A stretch of 64,000 nucleotides of DNA from Photobacterium sp. DA100 (GCF_029223585.1 NZ_CP119423.1:1798001-1862000); one strand, 5' to 3'. Positions 8,479 through 15,847 are shown, counted from the stretch's first letter. The notes: generated by a model not told the origin, from the sequence alone. Program-made: numbers and translations.

Positions 8479-8871
8479 GTGTCAAAACAGAAAAGCGGTA
8501 AAGAATTACATTATGAAGCTCGTAAAGCGATACTAAAATATCTTGATGAAATTAGTACAAAGGACTCAACTAGGACTAAGTTTACCGGAACGGAAACGGA
8601 GTATGATATTAGTGATGTTCTCAGTGATTATGGCTGCGCTAAACGACAAATATTTTTCGATGCTCTTTCTGAACTTGAAGAAGAAGGGTTTGTGACAGCA
8701 TCATCTAGTTTAGACAACTTACCTATTCATGGACTCAAACTGACCCCAAAAGGTTTAAAGCGCCCAAGGAACCCAATTGAAGAATGGAAGGAAGAAGGGT
8801 TAAAGGCTGCCATAGCTGCATTTATGACGACAGTTGGTCGCTATTTGCTTAAAAAGTATGATCATCAATAA
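8479..8871 (+). CDS. Winged-helix-like hypothetical protein (cassette 3)
   Basis: 130 residues from a GTG start with AAAGGGA upstream. Residues about 12-100 look like a winged helix: a helical start (RKAILKYLDEI), DISDVLSDYGCAKRQIFFDALSELEEEGFVTAS as a possible recognition unit and wing, then GLKLTPKGLK. The C-terminus (EGLKAAIAAFMTTVGRYLLKKY) is an amphipathic helix. DNA binding is plausible but unproven; no named family recognised. Confidence 0.72.
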   Translation: MSKQKSGKELHYEARKAILKYLDEISTKDSTRTKFTGTETEYDISDVLSDYGCAKRQIFFDALSELEEEGFVTASSSLDNLPIHGLKLTPKGLKRPRNPIEEWKEEGLKAAIAAFMTTVGRYLLKKYDHQ

Positions 8872-8876
8872 AATGA

Positions 8877-8993
8877 ACATAACAAGGCCATTAAGTTGAC
8901 CCTTACCAAGTAGCTGTTTGAGCATGAATTGGCTTTTGTGTTTACGGTGGTCAGTATGGTTATGGGGCGGGCAACTTATGGCGGGCGTTATGC
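8877..8993 (+). repeat. attC: attC3
   Basis: 117 bp, ACATAAC to GTTATGC. Its body is very close to attC1 (GGCCATTAAGTTGACCCTT...), so cassettes 1 and 3 share an attC subtype. Confidence 0.9.
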
Positions 8994-9019
8994 GCTATAT
9001 CATTCAAAAAGGATATCGA

Positions 9020-9361
9020 ATGAATAAGTTACTAGAAGAGTTGCTAAAACGTGGCTTTAAAGCAAAAATACGTAATAAGAGCATATTTGTTAATCTTTCG
9101 CTGTTGTCATACCCAGTATCAATATCTCACAATACTGAACGAAACACCTACGAGTTAAATATTGAATACTGGCGCTATATTGTCGTAATGACAGCGTTAT
9201 TGATTAATGTAATAGTCGGCTTCGTTTACGGCAATGTCATTCTAAGCTCTATCATTTTGGTTATTGTATTTTTGCAGCCAGTAGGGCTATTTATATCAAA
9301 ATCTAGATCCAAAAAACTAGAAGAATATCTTGAATCACTTAATGGTGAAGTACGCGCATAA
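9020..9361 (+). CDS. Small membrane protein (cassette 4)
   Basis: 113 residues. A basic N-terminus (MNKLLEELLKRGFKAKIRN) is followed by a short beta region and two adjacent hydrophobic helices (about 56-98), then a charged tail. I chose the ATG at 9020, which has AAAAAGGA 6 nt upstream; an earlier in-frame start would lie inside attC3. Its stop TAA overlaps the R'' of attC4. Function unknown. Confidence 0.72.
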   Translation: MNKLLEELLKRGFKAKIRNKSIFVNLSLLSYPVSISHNTERNTYELNIEYWRYIVVMTALLINVIVGFVYGNVILSSIILVIVFLQPVGLFISKSRSKKLEEYLESLNGEVRA

Positions 9362-9480
9362 CAAACAATTCAAGCAGACCCTCAACGCTTGGCATTTTCA
9401 GTTTGCAGGTATTTCAGTGGTTATGGTGCTATGCAGAAACTATCGCTGTGCGTTTCGGGCTACTTAATTGGGCGTTAAAT
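9356..9480 (+). repeat. attC: attC4
   Basis: 125 bp, GCATAAC to GTTAAAT; R'' mirrors the GTTATGC at the start of cassette 4. It has the AACGCTTGGC motif of the long attC class. Confidence 0.88.
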
Positions 9481-9494
9481 TGCAATGGAGTGAT

Positions 9495-10190
9495 ATGAAA
9501 AACGTACTAATTACAGGAGCTAATCGTGGCTTAGGGTTAGCTCTAGCTCATGAGTTTGATAAACATGACTATTGTTTATACTTAGTTGTGCGTTCGAATA
9601 CCGCTAAGACTGAACTGGCTGTTGTTTTCCCGAAAGCTAAATTCCTAATAAGTGATGTTACATCTGATAGTTATGAATCAAAGTTAAGTGAGTGGTTGGA
9701 ACTAGTATCTCTAGACTTAGTTATTAATAACGCTGGCTCAGGTACAAAAGCGCCAACGCTAGAACTTACTCGTCCAGAGTACCTTCGAAAAGAATTTGAG
9801 ACTAACTGTATTGCAGTGTTGTCTACAGTGAAAGGTAGTTTAGATTCATTGCAACGTTCAGAAGAAGCATTAATCGTTAACATTAGCTCTCGGAGAGGGT
9901 CTCTTAAGATGCAATCTGAATTAGCTGCGAAAGGTTCAGGGTGTTCATATTCATATCGTATAAGCAAAGCAGCACAAAACATGCTGACCCTGTGTCTTGC
10001 TGATGATCTCGAAGATATAGGTATCAAAGTAGTAGCGATACATCCAGGTAGATTATTGACCACAATGGGTTCAAGTGATGCGCACATGTCACCAGCAGAG
10101 TCAGCTAGTCGAATTGTTCAATTGATAGAAAGTAAGCAATTAAAAAATCGTGACTATGTAAGTGTAGAAACTGGTTTATTGCCTTGGTAA
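9495..10190 (+). CDS. SDR-family NAD(P)-dependent oxidoreductase (cassette 5)
   Basis: 231 residues with a Rossmann fold. The cofactor motif TGANRGLG (7-14) is near the N-terminus, LVINNAGSG (about 75-83) is the NNAG motif, and the active site is NISSRRG...SYSYRISKAAQNM with Ser, Tyr and Lys (YxxxK, about 150-154). The later HPGRLLTTMG fits the P-G motif after the active site. Closest in style to C-factor-like short-chain dehydrogenases. The ATG at 9495 has GGAG 4 nt upstream. Substrate unknown. Confidence 0.88.
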   Translation: MKNVLITGANRGLGLALAHEFDKHDYCLYLVVRSNTAKTELAVVFPKAKFLISDVTSDSYESKLSEWLELVSLDLVINNAGSGTKAPTLELTRPEYLRKEFETNCIAVLSTVKGSLDSLQRSEEALIVNISSRRGSLKMQSELAAKGSGCSYSYRISKAAQNMLTLCLADDLEDIGIKVVAIHPGRLLTTMGSSDAHMSPAESASRIVQLIESKQLKNRDYVSVETGLLPW

Positions 10191-10194
10191 TGCA

Positions 10195-10315
10195 ATTTAA
10201 CAAGGCGTTTAAGGCGGACTCACAACGCTTTGCGCTCTCAGTTTAAGTTGAATTTAGTGTTTAAGGTACAATGGTTTAAGTTTGGTGGTTGGCGTTGTTC
10301 ACCACTTAACGCGGC
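10195..10315 (+). repeat. attC: attC5, interrupted by an IS1111-group element
   Basis: Starts with ATTTAAC, which mirrors GTTAAAT at the start of cassette 5, and runs normally to CACTTAACGCGGC. The expected R' core is missing here and reappears as GTTATGT at 11662-11668 on the far side of the insertion element. Confidence 0.85.
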
Positions 10316-10330
10316 TACATGGACTCCCCC

Positions 10331-10576
10331 GGTTGTCAACAATAGCGTCAGGTGCTGGAAGGTTGGGACTGCCGCTCTACATTCGGTCTGTTTACTGGCT
10401 TTCGATGCCATGACCCTGATGACACTACGCGGTTGCGGTTCCTCATTCGTTAGAAGGCATCTACAGTGCCCGCCGCATTATCAGGTTTTCCCGCAAAAGG
10501 TCTGAACCTTACATCATCATTGGCTATTGCAATGACCCGGTGAAGCTATTTATTCCTTTAGAAATTGGTTTGGCTT
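10331..10576 (-). ncRNA. Probable bridge/seeker RNA region of the IS1111 element
   Basis: This 246-bp segment lies between the transposase stop and the 3' inverted repeat, where IS1111-group elements encode the guide RNA that directs integration. It is noncoding in the transposase direction. TCATTCGTTA occurs here (10443-10452) and again exactly across the right IS-target junction (11656-11665); ACGCGG occurs here (10427-10432) and in the left target flank (10309-10314). RNA ends cannot be fixed by eye. Confidence 0.6.
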
Positions 10577-11601
10577 TTACATTGGTTGGTATTCGGTGTC
10601 GTTACTCAATAACGACCAGATAATTCTCGCGTTCTTGGCTGCAAGGGCAACAATGGCCCGCTTGAAGCCTCGTCGCTCGACCAGGTTTTTGCACCATAGG
10701 CTAAGCCGATCGGTTTTATTGCCAATGGCTGAGATAACAGCCCTGGCACCGTGAACCAATAATGTCCTGAGGTACTTGTCTCCTTTTTTGGTTATTCGGC
10801 CAAGTCTGGGTTTTCCACCGTTTGAATATTGTGACGGTACCAACCCGAGCCAAGCGGCAAAGTCTCGGCCTTTATCAAATTGTTCGCCTTTACCAATACT
10901 GGCGATAATGGCAGTGGCGGTAATTGGGCCGATACCTGCAACTTTCATGATTTTCTGTGCATTATGGCTGCGTGAAACAAGCATATTGAAGCAGTGTTCT
11001 TGGTCAGCAATACACTGGTTTATACTCAGTAAGTGCTCATAACTGTCGGAGATAATAGCTCTGGCTAAATCGGGCAGCTGGTTTTCTCCACCTTCAAGTG
11101 CTTCAGGGATGGCTGCTTGTAAGGCGTGTCGGCCTTTGGGTGCGATGATGCCAAATTCTGCCAGCATAGCTCTAATTTGATTGAGTAATGCTGTTCGCTC
11201 ATGCACCCAGTTATCACGTGCCCGGTGGAGGAAAAGGATGGCTTGTTGCTCTGGTGATTTGATTTTAACGAAGCGCGTTGAAGGGCGGGTGACAGCCACA
11301 CAAATAGCCACAGCATCGTTGAGATCGTTCTGGCACCCGTCCTGAAAGGTGCCACATATTTTGATGCCATTATCTTGGGAGTATGGCCGAGTTTTGCCAG
11401 TTCTCGACCCCAGTAATGGGAAGCCCCGCAGGCTTCCATCCCGATAATCGCCGGTGGAATGTTGGCAAACATAACAAGGACTTTTGAGCGAGTTATTGTT
11501 TTATGAATCAGTATCTTGCCTTGTTCATCTTCGCCGTGGATACTGAACGAATGTTTGGCTAAATCAATGCCATAAATTGATGGTGACATGGTGGCCTCCA
11601 A
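10577..11601 (-). pseudogene. IS110-family transposase (recombinase), frameshifted
   Basis: The N-terminal RuvC-like DEDD domain is read from 11601: YGIDLAKHSFSIHGED (first Asp), GMEACGASHYWGRELAKLGH (Glu). At TGCQNDLNDAVAI the frame shifts by an apparent 1-bp deletion near 11334-11339. The rest is read to 10577: the last two Asp in NDLNDA, a helical linker, and the Transposase_20 domain (MKVAGIGPITATAIIASIG, LGLVPSQYSNGGKPRLGRITKKG with the catalytic Ser region). About 340 codons in all, the usual length. Probably inactive unless a programmed frameshift is used, which is not usual for this family. Confidence 0.88.
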
Positions 11602-11661
11602 GGACTGTAGTCAGACTTACCAAGTGTGGCAGAGCCTGATGAGGGGGAGTCCATGTCATTC

Positions 11662-11668
11662 GTTATGT
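11662..11668 (+). repeat. Displaced R' core of attC5
   Basis: GTTATGT marks the start of cassette 6; cassette 6 ends with the mirror ACATAAC at 12188, which confirms the junction. Confidence 0.8.
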
Positions 11669-11680
11669 GCTCAGGAAGAA

Positions 11681-12193
11681 ATGGAACTTTTAATGATAAA
11701 AACAGATAGGCTAATACTAACTCCAGTTACTCACGAAGACATGGATATTTATACTGAGTTACTTACTAGTAAAGAAATAACAAAGTATCTACCTGGCGGT
11801 AAGCCTTTTAGTCCTGAGTATATTGAGCAGTATGTTCCAAAAAAAGTTGAGCATTGGGCTAAAGGCTTTGGTATGTTCATCGTTTCTCTCCGGGGCAATC
11901 CTGCGGTGAAAATTGGTTATGCTGGTGTTGAAGTAATCCCTGATGTAAATCTAAGTGACATTCGTTATGCCATTTCAAGCGAGTATCAAGGACTAGGTTA
12001 CGCATCTGAAGCGGCACAGGCAGCGATAGATTTTGTATTTTCAGCAGGGGCTTTGGATGCAATCTATGGCGTTGCGGTGGTAGACAATTTGCCATCGGTT
12101 AAGTTGCTTAGAAAATTAGGCATGCATGAGACAGATGTACGGCTTTACGATAGTGATGATTTAATCACCATGTTAATTCAAGCTCGCACATAA
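11681..12193 (+). CDS. GNAT-family N-acetyltransferase, RimJ/RimL type (cassette 6)
   Basis: 170 residues. MIKTDRLILTPVTHEDMDIYTELLTSKEITKYLPGG is the standard N-terminus of the RimJ/RimL branch. The acetyl-CoA loop is seen as SSEYQGLGYASEAAQAAIDF (Q-x-x-G-x-G/A), and VDNLPSVKLLRKLGM is the conserved C-terminal helix. I chose the ATG at 11681 behind AGGAAG; an ATG at 11693 is also possible. Upstream in-frame codons belong to the insertion element. Substrate unknown. Confidence 0.88.
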   Translation: MELLMIKTDRLILTPVTHEDMDIYTELLTSKEITKYLPGGKPFSPEYIEQYVPKKVEHWAKGFGMFIVSLRGNPAVKIGYAGVEVIPDVNLSDIRYAISSEYQGLGYASEAAQAAIDFVFSAGALDAIYGVAVVDNLPSVKLLRKLGMHETDVRLYDSDDLITMLIQART

Positions 12194-12292
12194 CAAGGCA
12201 ATCAAGGTGACCCATTACACTCTGCGGTTTTGATATGAAGTTCAGTGTGCTTTGCTAGTTCAGTATGGCATACCTTATGGCTGGCGTTATGT
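12188..12292 (+). repeat. attC: attC6
   Basis: 105 bp, ACATAAC to GTTATGT, of the short class (GGCAATCAAGGTGACCCATTACACTC...). Confidence 0.9.
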
Positions 12293-12316
12293 TTAATATG
12301 AATGTAAGGATTTAAA

Positions 12317-12577
12317 ATGGAAGTAATTTTCCTAATTGCAGCAATAATATCTTTTTTAAATCTTCTTCATGCCATTGTATATAAATCTATTTTCTTGCTG
12401 GCGGATGGATTGATTATTATGAAAATAGGTCATATTTTTGGGCAGGCTTTACCGCATTTCTTCTTTTCCTATTCTTTTATGGTGGGTTTTATTTCTTCAT
12501 CTTTCCAGAATTTTAGTGGCGATTGCTTGAGATATGGCAAACCCAGTCACTCTTTTGATGTACGTCTACAAACATAG
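12317..12577 (+). CDS. Small membrane protein (cassette 7)
   Basis: 86 residues. The first helix (VIFLIAAIISFLNLLHAIVY) is strongly hydrophobic, and the middle (LPHFFFSYSFMVGFISSSF) may form a second membrane segment. The last 20 residues are polar and end inside the R'' of attC7. The stop codon overlaps the attC start, as for cassette 4. No family recognised; the tail could be a frameshifted remnant. Confidence 0.55.
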   Translation: MEVIFLIAAIISFLNLLHAIVYKSIFLLADGLIIMKIGHIFGQALPHFFFSYSFMVGFISSSFQNFSGDCLRYGKPSHSFDVRLQT

Positions 12578-12699
12578 CAAGTCGCTTAGCAGGGACCCCT
12601 AACACTTGGCCACTTTCACTCAAATCTTTTTTGGTGTTTACGGCACAATTTTCGAGTTTGGTGATATGGCGTTGTTCACCCCTTAACGCGGTGTTAGCC
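12572..12699 (+). repeat. attC: attC7
   Basis: 128 bp, ACATAGC to GTTAGCC. R'' is one base away from the expected mirror ACATAAC of GTTATGT. Confidence 0.82.
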
Positions 12700-12733
12700 G
12701 CTCATATGTAACTTATGACAGTGGAGGTAAAAA

Positions 12734-13126
12734 ATGAATGAAAAGGAAGTTTATTTATCCGCGATGAAAAATCGAGAGCGAATTGATTTTTCATTAAAAG
12801 GTATTGAGCAATATGACTTGTTGCTAGCTGCTTATAGTAGCTGTGGTGACGGCTTTGCAAATGCTGTTGGTTATTGTCTTCAAATTAGAGAAGGTGATGG
12901 AGAGGTTGGTTCAGATAACCAAGTTTTCTTACGCCATGCCGATGGCTCTATTCGAGTTCATCATCAGCAAGCATTCTATCGTGTTGCAGATAAAGACAAA
13001 GCTCAGGTTTTATCATTTTTCGAAACTACACCGAAAGATGAGAGTACTGACCTTGAATTAACCTGTCCAAATGGCATCAATGAAGTGGGTTTCAGGGTTA
13101 AATTAAGAAATGACTGCTACTCATAA
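12734..13126 (+). CDS. Hypothetical protein, 130 aa (cassette 8)
   Basis: Soluble alpha/beta protein without signal peptide. A Trp-free core with YSSCGDGFANAVGYCLQIREGDG and a strand-rich C-terminus (TDLELTCPNGINEVGFRVKLRND). Good SD (GTGGAGGT) 6 nt before the ATG. I do not recognise the family. Cassette borders GTTAGCC and GGCTAAC match perfectly. Confidence 0.75.
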   Translation: MNEKEVYLSAMKNRERIDFSLKGIEQYDLLLAAYSSCGDGFANAVGYCLQIREGDGEVGSDNQVFLRHADGSIRVHHQQAFYRVADKDKAQVLSFFETTPKDESTDLELTCPNGINEVGFRVKLRNDCYS

Positions 13127-13132
13127 ATAAGC

Positions 13133-13258
13133 GGCTAACAAACGCTTCAAGTCGATTCGTAACGCTTGGCACTTTGGGTGTAAATGTTGGCTTTTGTGTT
13201 TACGGTGTTCAATTTAAGTTCAGTGGTGCGTCACTCACAACTTAAGTGGGCGTTTGGG
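13133..13258 (+). repeat. attC: attC8
   Basis: 126 bp, GGCTAAC to GTTTGGG; long class with AACGCTTGGCAC. The R' deviates from the usual GTTRRRY by a T at position 4. Confidence 0.82.
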
Positions 13259-13292
13259 GCTCAATCTAGTGTTCATTGAATAAGGAAATCAT

Positions 13293-13688
13293 ATGAAAAC
13301 GAAGGAATTATCTACGTGTTTTTGTACAACCGAAGTGGATTCGTGCCGTGAATACTACATAAAGTATTTTGCCGCAAAAGCGGTTTTTGATTGTGGTTGG
13401 TATGTCATGCTGAAAATTGATCAGGACGGCCCTGAAATATGCTTTATTCAACCACAAGAACAAATGCCTGTTTTTGACGGCAAAGGAGTGATGCTTAATT
13501 TCAAGGTTGATGATGTAGATGCTGAATATTCTCGTCTTAGTAAAGCAGGACTGCAAATTGCCATGCCGCTTGAAGACCATCCATGGGGTGACCGAGGTTT
13601 TTCTGTCATAGACCCAATAGGAAACTCTGTTTATATTTACTCAGAACGAGAGCCAAACGGAGAGTTCAAGCAATACTTCAGCGGCTAA
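13293..13688 (+). CDS. VOC (glyoxalase/bleomycin-resistance) superfamily protein (cassette 9)
   Basis: 131 residues with the two beta-alpha-beta-beta-beta modules of VOC proteins: an N-terminal FCTTEVDSCREYYIKYFAAKAVFDCGWYVMLKI and a C-terminal VMLNFKVDDVDAEYSRLSKAGLQIAMPLEDHPWGDRGFSVIDPIGNSVYIYSE. The DPWG...F.V.DP.GN pattern is typical of the single-domain resistance-like branch. The role could be metal-dependent catalysis or drug binding; the metal ligands cannot be assigned surely. Stop codon overlaps attC9. Confidence 0.87.
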   Translation: MKTKELSTCFCTTEVDSCREYYIKYFAAKAVFDCGWYVMLKIDQDGPEICFIQPQEQMPVFDGKGVMLNFKVDDVDAEYSRLSKAGLQIAMPLEDHPWGDRGFSVIDPIGNSVYIYSEREPNGEFKQYFSG

Positions 13689-13782
13689 CAAGGCCATCAA
13701 GGTGACGCTGGTTACACTCGGCGGTTTTGGTATGGAGTTCGGCGCGGTTGGTGAGTTAAGTGGGGCGCACCTTATGTTAGGT
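13683..13782 (+). repeat. attC: attC9
   Basis: 100 bp, GGCTAAC to GTTAGGT, short class. The R'' does not mirror GTTTGGG at the start of cassette 9, so one end has changed; the R' is confirmed by ACCTAAC at the end of cassette 10. Confidence 0.82.
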
Positions 13783-13813
13783 GCTATGCATAAAATAACT
13801 TTGGGAATAAGGA

Positions 13814-14356
13814 ATGTTAAAGAGAATTTTCAGTTTAATGTTAGTGGCTTTTCTAATTAGTGGGTGTGTAAATCGAGATGAAGTCTACGCTAATCCTCCG
13901 GTTGAACTCATTGAATACGTAAATGGAGTACTTCCTGCGGCAGAGCAGTTCGTTTACGAAAATGAGCGAAAAGCATTGGAGAATGGTATCAAGCTTAATG
14001 CTAATCAGGTGGATATCGCACGGAAGGTTGGCCTAAAACATCCAGAGAAAGTTAGGTTGTATTATGTTGATAGATTGCCATTCCCAGAAGAACCAGAACT
14101 AGCTAAATTAGCTAAAGAGCATGGGTATAGCTCCCCATTTATGGGCGCGTATACATATGGTTATGGCGTCTGGATAAAACGAGCAGAGTTTACCAATCAA
14201 GTTCTTTTATCGCACGAGCTGATACATGTAAGACAAGCAGAGCAAATGGGGTTAAAAGAGCAGACTAAACAATACCTATTGCAACTATTTATCTACGGGT
14301 ACGAAAATGCGCCAATGGAAAAAGAAGCGTACAGTGAGGCAAATAAATATACCTAA
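13814..14356 (+). CDS. Lipoprotein with HExxH metallopeptidase-like motif (cassette 10)
   Basis: 180 residues. The N-terminus MLKRIFSLMLVAFLISGC is a lipoprotein signal with lipobox LISGC (Cys18), so the protein is likely anchored to a membrane on the periplasmic side. Near residue 139 LLSHELIHVRQAEQMG carries HELIH, the zinc-binding HExxH motif, and a later Glu in a helix (NAPMEKEAYSEAN) could be the third ligand. This suggests a membrane-anchored gluzincin-like peptidase. I know no named family for it. Confidence 0.78.
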   Translation: MLKRIFSLMLVAFLISGCVNRDEVYANPPVELIEYVNGVLPAAEQFVYENERKALENGIKLNANQVDIARKVGLKHPEKVRLYYVDRLPFPEEPELAKLAKEHGYSSPFMGAYTYGYGVWIKRAEFTNQVLLSHELIHVRQAEQMGLKEQTKQYLLQLFIYGYENAPMEKEAYSEANKYT

Positions 14357-14478
14357 CAAGGCGTTCAAGAGGGACAGCCACCACGTGGCGAATTTAGCTC
14401 AAATTTTGGTATTGGTGTTTACGGCAGTCAATTGAAGTTGGGTGTTAGCGCGTTGCTGCCCCTTAACGCGCGTTTTAT
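14351..14478 (+). repeat. attC: attC10
   Basis: 128 bp, ACCTAAC (mirror of GTTAGGT at 13776) to GTTTTAT, long class. The R' is unusual for its T-run. Confidence 0.8.
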
Positions 14479-14504
14479 TGTTAAATTAAATTGGGAGTTT
14501 AGAA

Positions 14505-14795
14505 ATAGATTTTCTACTATCAACGTTATCTATAATTGGAGCAGGTGCATTTTACTATTTTGTTTTATATTCAAAGCCACAAGATGATGATTGGCACAAA
14601 CTACCATCGCTTTCTGAGTATCTAGCGAAGCATCCCGAGTGTAAGACAGAAGATCCCGAAAATGCAAAGTGTTATAGTTGTGGCTCAGACAAGGTTATTT
14701 TCCAACCATTGACCAGTCATGAAGATCCAAGATATAAGCATATTTGCTTATCATGCAAAAAAACTTTGTTCAAAAGTAAAGCGATCATGTCGTGA
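14505..14795 (+). CDS. Small membrane-anchored zinc-ribbon protein with apparent ATA start (cassette 11)
   Basis: An open frame of 96 codons that lacks ATG, GTG or TTG at the proper place. GGGAG (14493-14497) lies 7 nt before an ATA codon at 14505. The product begins (I/M)DFLLSTLSIIGAGAFYYFVLY, a single membrane helix, and continues with CYSCGSDKVIF...HICLSCKKTLF, two CxxC pairs as in a zinc ribbon. The reading frame is free of stops, so selection seems to have kept it. Either ATA is used as start or ATG has mutated to ATA. It fills the otherwise empty cassette between attC10 and attC11. Confidence 0.7.
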   Translation: MDFLLSTLSIIGAGAFYYFVLYSKPQDDDWHKLPSLSEYLAKHPECKTEDPENAKCYSCGSDKVIFQPLTSHEDPRYKHICLSCKKTLFKSKAIMS

Positions 14796-14804
14796 AAATT
14801 GCCA

Positions 14805-14926
14805 ACATAATAAATTGCTCAAATCTACAGCTAACGCTTGGCACTTCGGTTTGGTTGAGTTTTGTGTATAAGTTGGCTTTGTTTGAGTGTGGTGGTAGTT
14901 AGCTGCAACTTAGTCAGGCGTTATGT
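14805..14926 (+). repeat. attC: attC11 (degenerate R'')
   Basis: About 122 bp ending in GTTATGT. The body has the long-class motif AACGCTTGGCACTT, but the 5' repeat (ACATAAT) does not mirror the cassette start. Confidence 0.7.
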
Positions 14927-15215
14927 AGCTAGAGGAAATGTATTAGCTCGTATAGGTAGTCAGTTAGTCGGTCTAGGTAATGCTATCTCTGACGGTCATC
15001 TAGTTGTCTACTACCCTCATATGTTAGTTCATCCTGTTTTTCAAGGTTTAGGTGTCGGCAGAATGATGATGGATATTATGCTGTCTAGATACTCTGGTTT
15101 TCATCAGCAAATGTTAACTGCGGATGGTGAAGCGGTAGACTTTTATAAAGCTATGGGCTTTGAAAGAGCTGGGAAAACTGAACCCATGTGGATGTATTCT
15201 GGAGATGACCATTAG
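14921..15215 (+). pseudogene. 5'-truncated GNAT acetyltransferase (cassette 12)
   Basis: The frame gives YVARGNVLARIGSQLVGLGNAISDGHLVVYYPHMLVHPVFQGLGVGRMMMDIM..., the beta4-alpha3 acetyl-CoA-binding half of a GNAT (VHPVFQGLGVG), then DFYKAMGFERAGKTEPMWMY. The N-terminal 40 or so residues expected of this family are missing: the frame runs straight into the attC11 core and no start codon with a ribosome site exists. Probably the gene lost its 5' part when the cassette boundary was formed. Confidence 0.72.
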
Positions 15216-15229
15216 CAATGGCGTTGGCA
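15209..15229 (+). repeat. Collapsed attC12 remnant
   Basis: Only about 20 bp (CCATTAGCAATGGCGTTGGCA region) separate two cassette genes. GTTGGCA (15223-15229) is one base from GTTAGCA, the mirror of TGCTAAC that ends the next cassette, so a cassette boundary was once here and the attC body is gone. Confidence 0.55.
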
Positions 15230-15241
15230 TGTAGGAGCAGC

Positions 15242-15751
15242 ATGAAGAAAATTCTCATCATTGGCAATTCGGGAGCAGGAAAGAGCTGGTTGTCAGAGCA
15301 GTTGTCACGAAAGCTCCAGTTGCAAGAGGTTAACTTGGACTCGATTGTATGGGAGCCCGGTGGCTATAACCGGAAACGATCCTCTGAAGCAATTGAAAAT
15401 GAAATTGCTAGTTTGCGAACTCAACATAGTTGGGTGATTGAAGGGGTATTTGCTGCCTTAGCTGAGCAGCTTATACCTTCTGCTGATACGTTGTTGTTCT
15501 TGGATTTAGAGTGGTCTGTGTGTGAGAGCTCCCTTCGAGAGCGGGGTTCAGAGAGTTCGAAGCAACTTGATGAGGAGTTGGCGGAGAAAAATTTTAGCGA
15601 GCTATTGCAGTGGGCTTCTAAGTACTCGGAACGAGAGTCAAAAAGCTCATGGCAGTTTCATCAGCAGTTGTTCAATGATTTTCACGGTAAGAAAATACGT
15701 TTTGCTACACGCTCACAAGTCAACGCATTTGTTGCGGAAACAACATGCTAA
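15242..15751 (+). CDS. P-loop AAA/adenylate kinase-like protein (cassette 13)
   Basis: 169 residues starting MKKILIIGNSGAGKSWLSEQLS: Walker A is GNSGAGKS (8-15). LDSIVWEPGGYNRKR resembles the topology-modulation/FlaR-like small kinases, and TLLFLDLEWSVCESSLRERG is the Walker B strand and following lid region. The ATG at 15242 has TAGGAG 6 nt upstream. It likely phosphorylates a nucleotide or small substrate, but the substrate is unknown. It follows the truncated GNAT with only a vestigial attC between. Confidence 0.85.
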   Translation: MKKILIIGNSGAGKSWLSEQLSRKLQLQEVNLDSIVWEPGGYNRKRSSEAIENEIASLRTQHSWVIEGVFAALAEQLIPSADTLLFLDLEWSVCESSLRERGSESSKQLDEELAEKNFSELLQWASKYSERESKSSWQFHQQLFNDFHGKKIRFATRSQVNAFVAETTC

Positions 15752-15847
15752 CAATCAATTAAAGTCGGACTGCTAATCTGTGGCATTTGGGGATCTGGTT
15801 AGCAGCGGTGTATACGGTGGCCTAGTTTGAGTTTCGTTGCGTTAGGT
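15746..15847 (+). repeat. attC: attC13
   Basis: 102 bp, TGCTAAC to GTTAGGT. Confidence 0.82.

Larger units (their letters stand above)
10316..11661 (-). mobile_element. IS110-family, IS1111-group element inserted in attC5
   Basis: 1346 bp. A perfect 12-bp inverted repeat, ATGGACTCCCCC (10319-10330) and GGGGGAGTCCAT (11643-11654), is subterminal: 3 nt lie outside it at the 3' end and 7 nt at the transposase-start end, the asymmetry known for IS1111 elements. No target duplication is seen. Ends were set by rejoining the attC (CGCGGC plus GTTATGT). Elements of the IS1111-attC group are known to target cassette attC sites. The transposase is frameshifted. Confidence 0.88.

Noticed and set aside
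10230..10505. Rightward 91-codon frame
   Set aside because: It starts in attC5 and runs through the noncoding end of the insertion element; no ribosome site and no domain.
13783..13789. GCTATGC as the R' core of attC9
   Set aside because: It fits by alignment to other short-class sites, but cassette 10 ends with ACCTAAC, which mirrors GTTAGGT at 13776, so that core is preferred.
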